DNA of 64,000 nt from Lachnospiraceae bacterium (GTDB taxonomy: Bacteria > Bacillota > Clostridia > Lachnospirales > Lachnospiraceae). Below, piece after piece: positions 35,934 through 46,274 of the stretch. The notes below the pieces were generated by a model. It saw nothing but the letters and a program-made list of their open reading frames with translations. It was not told the origin of the DNA and ran no database searches. Made by a program: the position numbers and the translations under genes. The DNA lies in contig JAILRH010000203.1 of assembly GCA_024698345.1 (NCBI GenBank), positions 1-64,000 on the forward strand, in the 5' to 3' direction. Numbering within the stretch: position 1 is the stretch's first letter; every line of letters starts with the position of its first letter.

Positions 35934-36148
35934 TTTTTTCCTCCTCCTCGTGAAAATGTATGAGTCCCAACCTTACTTCTCCCCCATAAGTGTAAAACTC
36001 TGTTTATAGTCACCAATTTGCTATTCTATCATTTTAAACCATTTAATACAATGTATAAATTTGGTTATTTCGTAATATTGTAGTCTTGGTATTATTGTAA
36101 ATATCCCGTAAAAATGATATGCTTAACTATATTTTCAGGAGGAATACA

Positions 36149-36922
36149 ATGAAGAAAAAGAAATTTCTATGGATTGTAATTTTTATTATTTCCATGACTT
36201 GTATTATTACCTGTACCGTGTTCATTGCTCTATATATGAACTCAGGAAAACAGGATTACTCAGAATATAAGATTGAGACTACTGCTTCAGAGTCAGGCAT
36301 TGATTTGGATGAAACTAATAATTCTTTATCAATCCCTATCAACTTTAAGAAACTCCAAAAAAAGAATTCTGACATTTACGCCTGGATAAAAGTTCCCGGC
36401 ACAGTAATAGATTACGCAGTTTGCCAGGCCGGAAAAGGCAGAGATGATTTCTTTTATCTCTCGCACAACATATACGGCAATTATGAATTTGCAGGAAGCA
36501 TTTACAGTGAAAAGCAGAATGCTCTTGATTTTTCCGACCCTGTGACAGTTCTCTACGGTCACAACATGAACAATGGTTCCATGTTTGCAGGTCTCGACAA
36601 ATTCAAAAGTGAGAAGTTTTTTAAAAAACATGATAAGATTATTATTTATTTGCCGGACAGAATATTAACTTACAGGATATACGCTGCTTATGAATATGAC
36701 AACAGGCATATTCTCAACTCGTTTGATTTCAGTGATATGGAAGTCGTTGATTCATATTTCAAGTCAACTCTTTCTCCAAAATCAATGGTATGCAATACCA
36801 GAGAAGGGATTTCCCTCTCTACCAAAGATCACATAATTACACTCAGTACATGTGTAAATTCAAACAGCAGTCTGAGATATCTCGTGCAGGGGGTACTTAT
36901 AAAAGATGAGCGAGCAGAATAA
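36149..36922 (+). CDS. srtB: Class B sortase
   Basis: A 257-residue membrane-anchored transpeptidase. One N-terminal span (about 4-25) precedes the sortase fold, with the catalytic His in VLYGHNMNNGSMFAGL, Cys in ITLSTCVN and Arg in SLRYLVQG. Sortase B of related Clostridia (for example C. difficile) uses (S/P)PxTG signals, and a protein ending in SPKTG lies 1.4 kb downstream, so that protein is the likely substrate. The ATG at 36149 follows AGGAGG; an upstream ATG at 36119 lacks a site. It overlaps the LCP gene by 17 bases. Confidence 0.93.
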   Translation: MKKKKFLWIVIFIISMTCIITCTVFIALYMNSGKQDYSEYKIETTASESGIDLDETNNSLSIPINFKKLQKKNSDIYAWIKVPGTVIDYAVCQAGKGRDDFFYLSHNIYGNYEFAGSIYSEKQNALDFSDPVTVLYGHNMNNGSMFAGLDKFKSEKFFKKHDKIIIYLPDRILTYRIYAAYEYDNRHILNSFDFSDMEVVDSYFKSTLSPKSMVCNTREGISLSTKDHIITLSTCVNSNSSLRYLVQGVLIKDERAE

Positions 36923-38219
36923 ATCACGCAGAAAACATATTCCAAAACAGGTTGCAGATATTGTAGTTGAAAATGAAGACGGATTTGATATTGACTGGGA
37001 CTCCATTGAAAACAATGTTGAACATGCCAATAGAGTTCGACGCTCAAAGCACAGGCACAGAATGTCTTCATCTTTACAATCTGATTCCATCGGCTATCCA
37101 ACTACAGGCAGCAACGGTGACGATAAAGACAATTCTTCAAAATCCGGAACTGTTTTGAATCATTCTGTTAAGATTGATAATGATAAAAAATCCAAAAAAA
37201 AATCCAAAGGAATAACTGCAAAGAAAGTTCTTTTAATTATTCTCGCTGTTATTCTTTCTATAATAATTGGTCTGATTATTGCTTTTTCTATTCTGAGAAA
37301 GACCGGTATGAAGAAGCTCTTTGATTATAACAATCTGAATATTCAGACTATAGATGATGCTACAACCGACAACCGTGGAAAAACTATTGTCTACAATGGC
37401 AAGACATATGACTTTAATCCTTATGTCACATCTATTCTTTTTATAGGTGTGGACAAAGAAACTTTGGATCTTGTTGACAACACTGTTGGTACCGGAGGTC
37501 AGGCTGATGCCCTTTATCTGTTAGCATACAACGCAACAAGCGGCAATGTAAAAGTTGTCTCTATTTCCAGAGATACACTGATAGATGTTAACACCTACAC
37601 TGTATCCGGAGACTACGCAGGTGTAATGAACACACAACTGTGTCTCTCATATGCTTACGGTGACGGCAAAGACCTCAGTGCTAAAAATGTTCTCACTTCT
37701 GTCAGACGAATGATGTTTAACATTCCGATTAATACTTATTTGGCAATGGATTTGAAAGCAATAAGTAAAATGAATGACAGTATCGGTGGTGTCAGACTTA
37801 ACTCTATGATTACAGTTGACGACATTTTCACTGAGGGAGAAGATGTTTTGATAAAAGGTGATATGGCAGAGAAATATGTAAGATACAGAGATACTTCTGT
37901 ACTTGATTCAAACAACAACCGTATGCAAAGACAACAACAGTATCTCAATGCATTTTCCGCAAAGCTTGTTGAAGCCACAAAGAATGATGTTACTACACCT
38001 TTGAAGATACTTAATGATTCATCTGATTATCTAATTACAAACTTTGATACTTCAAGAGTTACTTATCTCGCTTCAAGTATCATTCAGGATTATTCAGGAC
38101 TCAACATAATAAACATTCCGGGAGATGTTGTTGAAAAAGAAGGTAAGGCTGTTTTCATTCCTGATGAAACGTCACTCTTTGAAACTCTTCTTGATATTTA
38201 TTACATCTGCAGAGATTAA
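36906..38219 (+). CDS. LytR-CpsA-Psr (LCP) family cell-wall ligase
   Basis: A 437-residue membrane protein. A cytoplasmic, charged N-terminus (1-100) is followed by one span (about 105-125, VLLIILAVILSIIIGLIIAF) and an LCP domain (about 175-430) with FIGVD, GGQADALYLLAYN, VSISRDTL and YLAMDL...SIGGVRL. LCP enzymes attach teichoic acids, glycans or capsule to peptidoglycan. The gene begins inside the end of srtB, so the two are translated together; the pair probably builds the surface to which the SPKTG protein is fixed. Confidence 0.9.
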   Translation: MSEQNKSRRKHIPKQVADIVVENEDGFDIDWDSIENNVEHANRVRRSKHRHRMSSSLQSDSIGYPTTGSNGDDKDNSSKSGTVLNHSVKIDNDKKSKKKSKGITAKKVLLIILAVILSIIIGLIIAFSILRKTGMKKLFDYNNLNIQTIDDATTDNRGKTIVYNGKTYDFNPYVTSILFIGVDKETLDLVDNTVGTGGQADALYLLAYNATSGNVKVVSISRDTLIDVNTYTVSGDYAGVMNTQLCLSYAYGDGKDLSAKNVLTSVRRMMFNIPINTYLAMDLKAISKMNDSIGGVRLNSMITVDDIFTEGEDVLIKGDMAEKYVRYRDTSVLDSNNNRMQRQQQYLNAFSAKLVEATKNDVTTPLKILNDSSDYLITNFDTSRVTYLASSIIQDYSGLNIINIPGDVVEKEGKAVFIPDETSLFETLLDIYYICRD

Positions 38220-38277
38220 ACTTCTTTTCTGCGTAACAGATACTGTATTTAATATGCTGTGATTGACATGTTGCAAC

Positions 38278-38306
38278 TTGATTTATTATCAATATAGTTG
38301 TATAAT
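38278..38306 (+). promoter_or_regulatory. Promoter of the SPKTG protein gene
   Basis: TTGATT (38278-38283) and TATAAT (38301-38306) are 17 bases apart, about 27 bases before the start codon, so this gene can be made separately from srtB-LCP. Confidence 0.55.
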
Positions 38307-38332
38307 TTTGTTAGTTATACACGGAGGTGACG

Positions 38333-38707
38333 ATGATGAGAAAAACTTCAATTTTAATAGCATTTATGGCACTTACTTTAATATATACTCCTTCAGCATC
38401 AGTTTTTGCTGCTTCAAGCCCTTCTGCTGAAACTATTACCAACAGTTCTTCAACAGATAACGGCGCCAATGATAACGGTGGTTCCGATAAATATCCATAC
38501 GGTGAAGCTATTTCTGAATTTGATGACAGCAATGACAGCGATGACATTGATTCCATTGAAGATTCAGACGGTGCTGAAAGCAAAAAGAATAATGAAGGGG
38601 GCAATACTTCCGATACTTCTCCAAAGACCGGATTTCCTGTTCCTGTTTTTTTAGGAGTTATAGCAGCTTCAATTGGATCATTATTAGCCATTAAGAAAAA
38701 ATCTTAA
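38333..38707 (+). CDS. Small sortase-anchored surface protein (SPKTG motif)
   Basis: A 124-residue precursor with a signal peptide (about 1-25), a short acidic Ser/Asn/Asp-rich middle (DDSNDSDDIDSIEDSDG) and a C-terminal sorting signal: SPKTG, a hydrophobic span (FPVPVFLGVIAASIGSLLAI) and the tail KKKS. The mature part would be only about 75 residues with no fold evident. It follows srtB and the LCP gene and is the probable substrate of that sortase. GGAGG stands five bases before the ATG chosen; the next ATG (38336) is equally possible. Confidence 0.82.
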   Translation: MMRKTSILIAFMALTLIYTPSASVFAASSPSAETITNSSSTDNGANDNGGSDKYPYGEAISEFDDSNDSDDIDSIEDSDGAESKKNNEGGNTSDTSPKTGFPVPVFLGVIAASIGSLLAIKKKS

Positions 38708-38748
38708 TGTATTTATGATTAGTTAATTTAATTATCATGTCTTTACAG

Positions 38749-38784
38749 ATAAAAAAGGAACTTCAAACGAAGTTCCTTTTTTAT
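38749..38784. terminator. Bidirectional terminator
   Basis: A long perfect stem (GATAAAAAAGGAACTTC with its complement, loop AAAC) with A and T runs on both sides, between the convergent SPKTG and GH13 genes. Confidence 0.85.
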
Positions 38785-38833
38785 CTGCATTCACAATCAC
38801 CTAATCCACTAAATTTGTTTGGAATTACGGCAA

Positions 38834-40882
38834 TTACTTGCTGATATATATCGCAGCTCCAAAAGGTCCTATGGTGACGCTTATTTCGCCTCCTGTTACA
38901 CTTTTATCCACTGCCCCTATATTGTACTGTTCTTTGTCACATAACAATATTCTCTTCATGTTAATTCCGTCTTCAACACCCAGTCTCCATACAGGTATCT
39001 TTACTTCTATTCTGTCACCGGAATTATTTATAATAATGGCTGCCTTAGAATCTCTGCTGAATCTGCCATATGAAATTACATCCTTATTCTCGTATAACGG
39101 AATGTAAGCGCCCGTTCTAAACACTTTGTTCTGCTTGTGAATTGCAATAACATCTCTGTGAAATTCCAACAAATCCAAATCTTCCCTGCCCCAGGGATAG
39201 GTTCTTCTATTATCCGGATCTGTCCATCCGCACAGTCCTGCCTCATCACCATAATACAATGTTGGTGCGCCCGGCAATGTCATCTGCATAACAACAGCTT
39301 CTTTCATGATGTGCTTGTTTATTCCAAGGGAAGCTGCCTCCGGTCCTACAGTGGCAGTACGTCCAACCATACTGTTTGTTCTTGTAAGGAAACGTGAATG
39401 ATCGTGATTTGACAACTGATTCATTGCGCACAGCATAGAATTAGTCTGAAAATTAAGCATGTTATACCTCATGCTCTCAAAGAATACTCTGGCATTTCCT
39501 TTAAGGTCCGGATTATAATTGTCACTGTGTTTGTCAACACCTGTTAAAAACCAGGTAACAGGCTCCATAAACGCATCATAATTCATTACCGTATCCCACT
39601 GATCTCCCATAAGCCATGACTTAGGGCTGCCGTAATGTTCTGCCAGTATTATGGCATTTGGGTTGGCTTTTTTGACTACTCTTCTGAATCTTCTCCAAAA
39701 CTTGTGATTGAACTCTTCACTATGTCCCAAATCTGCTGCAACATCAAGTCTCCAACCATCCACATTATATGGTTCGGAAACCCATTTAGCACCAATCTTC
39801 ATAATGTAGTCACATAATTTCTGAGATTCCTCGTAGTTAAGTTTTGGGAGGGTATCAAATCCCCACCAGCCCTCATAAACAGTGTGATTGTCATCAAAAA
39901 ACTTGAAGAATGAATCATATGAACTGTCCTTATTACCGTAGGCACCCGGCTTGTAACTGCCGTTTAAGTGATAGAATCCTTCCTTATCCAACCACTTATT
40001 AAAAGATCCGCAGTGATTGAACACTCCGTCAATAATAACCTTTATATTTCTCTTGTGAGCCTCTCTCACAAGTTTTGCAAACAGTCTGTTGCTGGCGGTT
40101 AGATTCTCTCTGTGGGTAGTTCTCATGATATATCTTCCGGCATTTCTGTTGTTCATATCGCCATCAGCAAGATTCATTCCGCCGTCCCTTAATATCTTTC
40201 CGATATGCGGATCAACATGATCGTAATCCTGAGTATCATATTTATGATTTGATGGTGAAACAAATATCGGATTGAAATATATTACTTCAACTCCAAGTTT
40301 CTGAAAATAATCCATCTTATCGATAACACCCTGCAAATCTCCACCGTAAAAGTTAAATACATCTCTTGCATCAGGCAGCTTATACCAATCAGAAATCTTC
40401 TTTACATGCTCACCTATATACGAATATTCATTATCCTGAACATCATTTAATCTATCCCCACTATAGAATCTGTCAACATATACCTGATACATTACTGCAC
40501 CCTTTGCCCACTCCGGAACGTCGAATCCCGGTGTAAGTTCAAATCTGCTACCTTCCGGTACGTTATAATTTACTCCCAACTTATCGTAGTAAATCGTTCT
40601 GCCTTCAGATTCAATCTTAAAATAGTATCTAAGCAATTCATCCTCTGCTTCGAATGTCAGCTCGAAATATTCAAAGATTCCGTCAACTTCAGCACTCTCC
40701 ATCTCAAAATCTTCATCATTTATGGATATTACTGCCCTGTCAACTTTTTCTGACAATGTCCTCAAAACGAAGGTATATGTGTTTTCTCCCTCTGGCGAAA
40801 CTCTGCAAAAATCACTTGTTCCATCATGGAAAAGCGCTTCTTCAAGAGTCCAATTGATATTTGAGTTATAATGTGTGTCCAT
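38834..40882 (-). CDS. Intracellular GH13 alpha-amylase (neopullulanase/cyclomaltodextrinase type)
   Basis: A 682-residue cytoplasmic glucan hydrolase. An N-terminal beta domain (about 1-130, CBM34-like) precedes the GH13 barrel. Region I (DGVFNHCG), region II with nucleophile Asp (VDGWRLDVAAD), region III with acid/base Glu (IILAEHYG) and region IV (LSNHDHSRF) are intact, and GWWGFDTLPKLNYE is typical of neopullulanase and cyclomaltodextrinase. It would trim maltodextrins or cyclodextrins after uptake. The ATG at 40880-40882 has GAGGA eight bases upstream; the longer frame to 40945 has no site. Confidence 0.92.
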   Translation of the reverse strand: MDTHYNSNINWTLEEALFHDGTSDFCRVSPEGENTYTFVLRTLSEKVDRAVISINDEDFEMESAEVDGIFEYFELTFEAEDELLRYYFKIESEGRTIYYDKLGVNYNVPEGSRFELTPGFDVPEWAKGAVMYQVYVDRFYSGDRLNDVQDNEYSYIGEHVKKISDWYKLPDARDVFNFYGGDLQGVIDKMDYFQKLGVEVIYFNPIFVSPSNHKYDTQDYDHVDPHIGKILRDGGMNLADGDMNNRNAGRYIMRTTHRENLTASNRLFAKLVREAHKRNIKVIIDGVFNHCGSFNKWLDKEGFYHLNGSYKPGAYGNKDSSYDSFFKFFDDNHTVYEGWWGFDTLPKLNYEESQKLCDYIMKIGAKWVSEPYNVDGWRLDVAADLGHSEEFNHKFWRRFRRVVKKANPNAIILAEHYGSPKSWLMGDQWDTVMNYDAFMEPVTWFLTGVDKHSDNYNPDLKGNARVFFESMRYNMLNFQTNSMLCAMNQLSNHDHSRFLTRTNSMVGRTATVGPEAASLGINKHIMKEAVVMQMTLPGAPTLYYGDEAGLCGWTDPDNRRTYPWGREDLDLLEFHRDVIAIHKQNKVFRTGAYIPLYENKDVISYGRFSRDSKAAIIINNSGDRIEVKIPVWRLGVEDGINMKRILLCDKEQYNIGAVDKSVTGGEISVTIGPFGAAIYISK

Positions 40883-41255
40883 TTTCTCATTCCTCTTTAT
40901 CTTTCTTTGGAGCTTTTCACCTAACTGCCTCCTCAAAACCCGCATTTATATATTGAATCATCATCCATATAAAGTCAAGTAAATATGCTGATTAGTCTTC
41001 CAACCATCACTGCAACCTTATTATCCTAAAGAAAAAAGGACAGCTGCTACTGCTGTCCTTTTCGGAGAAGGTATTTGTTTTTTTATGGGGTGTAGCAAAA
41101 AAAACTATATAATGTATTGGGGGGTTTTACAATACTAATAATACCATCTACTACCACTTTTGTCTACCCCCTCAAAGGTATTTTTTTACATTTTCCCTAA
41201 AATTCACAATTAATTCACATACTTGGTGAAACCTTACTACCTTCTGTTTATCATT
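40883..41255. other. Intergenic region without a gene
   Basis: Holds the ftsH terminator (41034-41062). The rest, including a GGGGGGTTTT stretch near 41122, shows nothing I can assign. Confidence 0.5.
41034..41062 (-). terminator. Terminator of the tilS-hpt-ftsH operon
   Basis: AAAAGGACAGC (41034-41044) pairs perfectly with GCTGTCCTTTT (41052-41062), followed on the minus strand by TTTTTTC. Confidence 0.85.
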
Positions 41256-43085
41256 CTATCCCTCAAAGATAGACTCGAATTCTTCTCTTGTTATCTTCTC
41301 TTTTTCAAGAAGCATCTGCGTACATTTCTCAAGCTCATTCTTATGATCAAGTATCATCTGTTTTGCTTTCTTGTAACAGTCATCAACTATGCTTCTTACT
41401 TCGTCATCAATAAGTGACGCTGTCTTCTCGCCATAGCCTTTTGAGTGAGCAAGATCTCTTCCGATAAACACCTCATCCTCATCACTTCCATAATTGATAA
41501 GTCCAAGGCTCTCAGACATTCCATACTTTGTAACCATTGATTTTGCAAGCGATGTAGCCTGCTTGATATCCTGAGAAGCTCCGGTTGTAATATCATCAAA
41601 GATAATTTCCTCGGCAATTCTTCCTCCAAGATCTACCATAATCTCCTGAAGCATCTTTCCTTTTGTAAGGAACATCTCATCCTTTTCAGGAAGAGGCATT
41701 GTATATCCTGCCGCTCCGCCACCTGTTGGAATGATTGATACCGTATGAACAGGTCCCACATCAGGAAGAAGATGGAACAATATAGCATGACCTGATTCGT
41801 GATATGCCGTAATCTTCTTTTCTTTCTCGGAAATAATCCTGCTCTTCTTTTCTTTTCCTATTCCAACCTTAATAAATGACTTTTCTATATCTTCTCTTGT
41901 AATGAATCCTTTTTTGCTCTTTGCCGCACAGATTGCAGCTTCATTTAGAAGATTCTCTAAATCTGCACCTGTAAATCCGGCAGTTGTTCTTGCGATTGTG
42001 TCAAGATCCACATCCTCGCCAAGTTTCTTGTTCATTGCATGAACTTCAAGAATCTCTTTTCTGCCCTCAACATCAGGTCTTCCAACCAATACTTTTCTGT
42101 CAAATCGTCCCGGTCTCATAATAGCAGGATCAAGAATATCAACCCTGTTTGTGGCAGCCATAACAATGATTCCTTCATTTACTCCAAAACCATCCATCTC
42201 AACAAGCATCTGGTTAAGTGTCTGTTCACGCTCATCGTGTCCGCCACCCATACCTGTTCCTCGTCTTCTGGCTACTGCGTCAATCTCATCAATAAAAATA
42301 ATACAAGGCGCATTCTTTTTTGCTTCCGCAAATAAATCTCTAACTCTTGATGCACCTACACCTACAAACATCTCTACAAAATCAGAACCCGATATTGTAA
42401 AGAAAGGAACACCAGCCTCACCTGCAACAGCTTTCGCAAGTAATGTCTTACCTGTTCCGGGAGGTCCCTCAAGAAGAATACCTTTAGGAATTCTTGCCCC
42501 CATATCTATATACTTTCTTGGGCTCTTGAGGAAATCAACCACTTCCTCCAACTCTTCTTTTTCTTCCTTAAGACCTGCAACCTTTGAAAAATTGATATTC
42601 TTTGTATCAACTGCCAGTTTTGCCTTGCTCTTTCCAAAATTCATCATCTTACCGTTTCCACCTGAGTTTACACCCATCATGGAGAAGAAAAACAACACAA
42701 ATACTCCCATGAAAACAAGTGGAAGTATAGTTGTCAGGAACACACTGTCACGTCTGACATCCGAAACTTCAATATCAACTGTGTCTTCAAATGCGTTCAA
42801 ATCTTTCAATGCAGCATTTACATCTGTAATGTAAATAAGGCGAGTCTTATAATATGTCTTCCCATCTTCTTCGTATCTGACTTTCGCCTGCAGTTTTCCT
42901 GTTGGAACTTCCTTATTCTGTATTACATATATGCTCTCAATATTACCATCCTTAAGATCTTTTAACAGATTGCTGTACTTATAGTCAGAACTTCCTCCGG
43001 CAAATAAAGTAGAACACGACAGAACAATGAGCAATAAGGCTATAATGGCCACGTATACCCCAAGTCCTTTACTTCTTCCCTTCAC
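41256..43085 (-). CDS. ftsH: ATP-dependent zinc metalloprotease FtsH
   Basis: A 609-residue membrane AAA+ protease that degrades damaged or regulatory membrane and soluble proteins. Two spans (about 8-28 and 113-133) flank an extracellular domain; Walker A (GPPGTGKT, about residue 208), Walker B ([10 protein letters not shown]), the second region of homology ([18 protein letters not shown]) and the zinc site HESGH (about 430) are intact. The start is GTG with AAGGAG nine bases upstream. Last gene of tilS-hpt-ftsH. Confidence 0.96.
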   Translation of the reverse strand: MKGRSKGLGVYVAIIALLLIVLSCSTLFAGGSSDYKYSNLLKDLKDGNIESIYVIQNKEVPTGKLQAKVRYEEDGKTYYKTRLIYITDVNAALKDLNAFEDTVDIEVSDVRRDSVFLTTILPLVFMGVFVLFFFSMMGVNSGGNGKMMNFGKSKAKLAVDTKNINFSKVAGLKEEKEELEEVVDFLKSPRKYIDMGARIPKGILLEGPPGTGKTLLAKAVAGEAGVPFFTISGSDFVEMFVGVGASRVRDLFAEAKKNAPCIIFIDEIDAVARRRGTGMGGGHDEREQTLNQMLVEMDGFGVNEGIIVMAATNRVDILDPAIMRPGRFDRKVLVGRPDVEGRKEILEVHAMNKKLGEDVDLDTIARTTAGFTGADLENLLNEAAICAAKSKKGFITREDIEKSFIKVGIGKEKKSRIISEKEKKITAYHESGHAILFHLLPDVGPVHTVSIIPTGGGAAGYTMPLPEKDEMFLTKGKMLQEIMVDLGGRIAEEIIFDDITTGASQDIKQATSLAKSMVTKYGMSESLGLINYGSDEDEVFIGRDLAHSKGYGEKTASLIDDEVRSIVDDCYKKAKQMILDHKNELEKCTQMLLEKEKITREEFESIFEG

Positions 43086-43120
43086 TTTCCATTTCTCCTT
43101 TTCAACTTAAATTCTCTATA

Positions 43121-43648
43121 TCAATCGTCAAACTTAATAACTCCAACATATGGGAGATCTCTGTATTTCTGATCATAATCAAGACCATATCCCACTACAA
43201 ACTCATTAGGAATGTTAAAGCAAGTGTACTTAACCTCGACATCAACCTCTCTTCTGTCCGGCTTGTCAAGCAATGTTGCAATTTCCAAACTTGCAGGCTC
43301 TCTGTCCTGAAGAATAGGAATAAGCTTACTCAACGTGTTTCCTGAATCAATGATGTCCTCAACAACAATCACATGTTTGCCCTTGATAGAATCATCAAGA
43401 TCCTTTTTGATTCTGACATCTCCCCTGCTCTCTGTTCCCGAGCCATAACTGCTCACACTGATAAAATCCATGGTAACAGGGACTTTGATTCTTTTTGCCA
43501 GATCACTGAAAAAGAAAATACTTCCTTTCAGTATACATATAAGATGTACTGATTTGCCTGAATACTCTCTGCTTATTCTCTCTCCCAATTGCCTTACTTT
43601 TGTATCAATCAAATCTTCACTAATTAACTCTGTTATCTTCTCTGCCAT
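43121..43648 (-). CDS. hpt: Hypoxanthine phosphoribosyltransferase
   Basis: A 175-residue purine-salvage enzyme that makes IMP or GMP from the base and PRPP. The PRPP-binding motif VIVVEDIIDSGNTL and the C-terminal base-binding segment (NEFVVGYGLDYDQKYRDLPYVG) are present. It sits between tilS and ftsH with gaps of 9 and 35 bases, the conserved Firmicutes order. Confidence 0.95.
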   Translation of the reverse strand: MAEKITELISEDLIDTKVRQLGERISREYSGKSVHLICILKGSIFFFSDLAKRIKVPVTMDFISVSSYGSGTESRGDVRIKKDLDDSIKGKHVIVVEDIIDSGNTLSKLIPILQDREPASLEIATLLDKPDRREVDVEVKYTCFNIPNEFVVGYGLDYDQKYRDLPYVGVIKFDD

Positions 43649-43657
43649 AACTGTGTA

Positions 43658-45067
43658 TCATCCTCTCTTTTCAAATACTTTCCCCTTAAGAACCAGGCAT
43701 TGCCTTGTATTCTTTGAAACTTTATAATAACTGCCAAGTCTGTAGCCGATAATCCAGACTATATGACTGCCATCAGCAACGAGAAGGATATTATCTCTCT
43801 CGTCTCTTGGTATCTTCTCATTTATAAAGAAGTCTTTTAGTTTTTTTGTATTTCCTGCACCGTCAATGGTAATATAATCTCCCTGCTGTCGATTTCTGAC
43901 GTGCAATGTTCCTTTTATCTTATCACAATCAATCCATTTAGTATATATTAAATCGGGGATATTTTGCACGAACTCTTCCGCTGACTCCGATGTCAAATCA
44001 ACTTTTTCTATTGTCATGATATCATTTTCTATATATCGGTTATCTTTCCATATCTCTCTGTCGGTTATTTCATCTTTCTCATATTTCTTCTGAGCTTTTT
44101 TTGTTTTAAAAATAATATGACTGTATGATTTTTGAACTGTTATCCCGTAAGGCAAATCCGCTGAATTGCCCGTTTCCGCCCCAAGAAGACCCATTGCTAT
44201 ATCAATATGGAGAGAGGTTACATCCTTTAATCTTCCAGCCATCTTATCGATTATCATCCTGATTACTCTCTTGACAATAGCCGGATGTTCCTCCTTTATA
44301 CTCAAAGATAAATAGTAATCATCTGCCTCTATGCTCACATATCTGTCATAAACAGTTTCAGTCTGAGCCTTCAGATAATCTTCTATCTCTAAAAGGCTTG
44401 AACCTGCCTTTGCAATATTAATATCTGCTGCGGGGTTCAGATTGTGTGTAATATACGGAATAACAACATTTCTCAATTTGTTTCTGGAATAATCAGTTCC
44501 AAGATTAGTGCTGTCAGTCCTAAAAGCAATATTTCTTTCAGAAAGATATTCTTCTATCTCTCTTCTTGCAAGACACAAAATTGGTCTTATAATATCATCT
44601 CTTACAGGCTTTATTCCACTCAGTCCCCCTATTCCCGTTCCCCTGAACAGATTAAAGAGAATAGTCTCGGAAACATCGTTCAAATTGTGTGCAACCGCAA
44701 TTGACACTGCATTTTTAGCCTTTTTAACCTCCCGAAATATTCTATATCTTTCCTCTCTTCCTGCTTCCTCCTCAGAACATTTCATCTCACGGGCGATTTG
44801 GGCAGCATCAATGTCATAGCATATACATTCCACATTCAGTTTTCTGCACAAATCCACAACATATTTCTGATCTTCATCAGCCTCATTTCCTCTGATGTGA
44901 TGATTCACATGAACCGCATACAGTCTCATGTCAAATTCTTTTGAAAAAGAATGCAACATAGTAAGCAGACAAACTGAATCAGCGCCTCCTGACACTCCAA
45001 CTACAACGCCGTCTCCCTGTTTTATCATTCTATTTTGATTAATAAATTCTAATACCTTTTTTTCCAT
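43658..45067 (-). CDS. tilS: tRNA(Ile)-lysidine synthetase
   Basis: A 469-residue enzyme that adds lysine to the wobble C of the AUA-reading tRNA-Ile, an essential step. The PP-loop VVVGVSGGADSVCLL is near residue 25, followed by VHVNHHIRG, and C-terminal substrate-binding domains (HVRNRQQGDYITIDG). The start ATG at 45065-45067 has only a weak ribosome site. It heads the conserved trio with hpt and ftsH. Confidence 0.94.
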   Translation of the reverse strand: MEKKVLEFINQNRMIKQGDGVVVGVSGGADSVCLLTMLHSFSKEFDMRLYAVHVNHHIRGNEADEDQKYVVDLCRKLNVECICYDIDAAQIAREMKCSEEEAGREERYRIFREVKKAKNAVSIAVAHNLNDVSETILFNLFRGTGIGGLSGIKPVRDDIIRPILCLARREIEEYLSERNIAFRTDSTNLGTDYSRNKLRNVVIPYITHNLNPAADINIAKAGSSLLEIEDYLKAQTETVYDRYVSIEADDYYLSLSIKEEHPAIVKRVIRMIIDKMAGRLKDVTSLHIDIAMGLLGAETGNSADLPYGITVQKSYSHIIFKTKKAQKKYEKDEITDREIWKDNRYIENDIMTIEKVDLTSESAEEFVQNIPDLIYTKWIDCDKIKGTLHVRNRQQGDYITIDGAGNTKKLKDFFINEKIPRDERDNILLVADGSHIVWIIGYRLGSYYKVSKNTRQCLVLKGKVFEKRG

Positions 45068-45168
45068 AAGAATAATATACTTTACAGATATTACAAAGTC
45101 AAATTACGACATTTTCTCAGCATACGACTCTTTTTATGAACGCGACTCTTTCTATTGCCCCATACAAC

Positions 45169-45756
45169 TTATGACTCCCAGATTCCTGAAACAAGAACTG
45201 TCATATCATCTTTTGGCTTGTCGCCCATTCTTTTTGTGACAGTCTCCAGTATTATATTTGCCATTTTCTGCGGATTATTCGTCTCAGTACTCATTATTAC
45301 TCTTCCTACAAAATATTCTCCGCCACACTCTTCCACTCCGTCAACAATTCCATCTGAGACCATCACAATAAAATCTCCGCCGTATAATTTTTTTGAAACA
45401 CTCTCCATATCCGGATTTTTCAGTGCTCCTATGGGAAGTGTTTCTGATTTTACACACTCTACCCAGTTGCCCCTTTTTATATAAGTGCACGCCGCACCCA
45501 TTTTTAATAATTCACAGGTTCCGGAGTACAAATCTATCATCCCCACATCAATTGCCATGGGACTGTCCCATTGATTTCCAAGCATCAATGCAGAATTGAT
45601 AAGCTTTAGAGCCGTTTCTTTCCTAAACCCGTATCTAATCAGTTGTTCCAGCAAATCCAAAACAATACCGCTATATCTGCCTGCCTTTTGTCCCACTCCC
45701 ATGCCGTCACATATACTCAAAAGACATTGTCCGTATTTTAATTTTGCCACCTCCAT
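45169..45756 (-). pseudogene. spoIIE: Truncated SpoIIE phosphatase domain
   Basis: Only 195 residues of a protein that is normally about 800. What remains is the PP2C-like catalytic domain of SpoIIE, the phosphatase that activates sigmaF in the forespore: LLSICDGMGVGQKAG, FIVMVSDGIVDGV and PKDDMTVLVSGIW match three of the acidic metal sites. The first metal-binding Asp, which in SpoIIE lies some 18 residues before the DGMG motif, is missing, as are the ten membrane spans and regulatory region. The frame is closed by a TGA just before the ATG. The position between divIC and tilS is exactly that of spoIIE. It is probably non-functional; a compact active phosphatase is less likely. A 53-codon fragment (45707-45868, MAMFLFLAFFAGEQ) sits before it. 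Confidence 0.75.
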
Positions 45757-45868
45757 TATTCAGCTTTTTAAGCATTATCTGTACAGGATTTTTAACGTCT
45801 CCTGTTTCGTCGTGAAAAGTATACCTTTGTTCACCTGCAAAAAAAGCCAAAAAAAGGAACATTGCCAT
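45707..45868 (-). other. Short hydrophobic-start fragment before the spoIIE remnant
   Basis: A 53-codon frame opening with a signal-like stretch (MAMFLFLAFFAGEQRYTFHD) lies between divIC and the SpoIIE remnant and overlaps the latter by 50 bases in another frame. No close ribosome site. It may be what is left of the N-terminus of spoIIE, or chance. Confidence 0.25.
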
Positions 45869-45914
45869 TATAATTTTTGACAATTGTTCCTTAAAAAAAT
45901 CAATTAACTTCCTG

Positions 45915-46274
45915 TTAGTTTGATGGTTTGAATATAACCTCATTAGGATAAATAAGTCCAAGCTTTCTAGCCTGTTCTTCAATATATGCATTTGTCTTAA
46001 CGTAAACCTTTTTCTTTTCAAGTTCCTCTGCTAACTTAAGCTGTCTGTCATACTCTGCCTGAAGTTTCTGCTTCTGCTCGTTCAACTCGGCAAGTTTCTT
46101 GCGTGAACTGTTAATATTTATTACAAACACACTACTCACAATAGAAACAACAATGATAATCATCGCAATCATAAGACGGTTATCGTTTCTTCTCTTGGAC
46201 TTGCTGCGTCTGCTTACTCTTGCTGTAGCGGTATTTGGTTTTCTCACCTTTGCGGATCGTTTTCCATCTGTCAT
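45915..46274 (-). CDS. divIC: Cell-division protein DivIC/FtsB
   Basis: A 119-residue bitopic protein of the divisome. A very basic N-terminus (RVSRRSKSKRRNDNR) is followed by one span (about 33-53, LMIAMIIIVVSIVSSVFVIN) and an extracellular coiled coil (KKLAELNEQKQKLQAEYDRQLKLAEELEKKK) ending in the ARKLGLIYPNE motif of this family. The ATG at 46272-46274 has GAGGT seven bases upstream. It overlaps the end of yabQ by 95 bases in another frame, longer than usual. Confidence 0.88.
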   Translation of the reverse strand: MTDGKRSAKVRKPNTATARVSRRSKSKRRNDNRLMIAMIIIVVSIVSSVFVININSSRKKLAELNEQKQKLQAEYDRQLKLAEELEKKKVYVKTNAYIEEQARKLGLIYPNEVIFKPSN

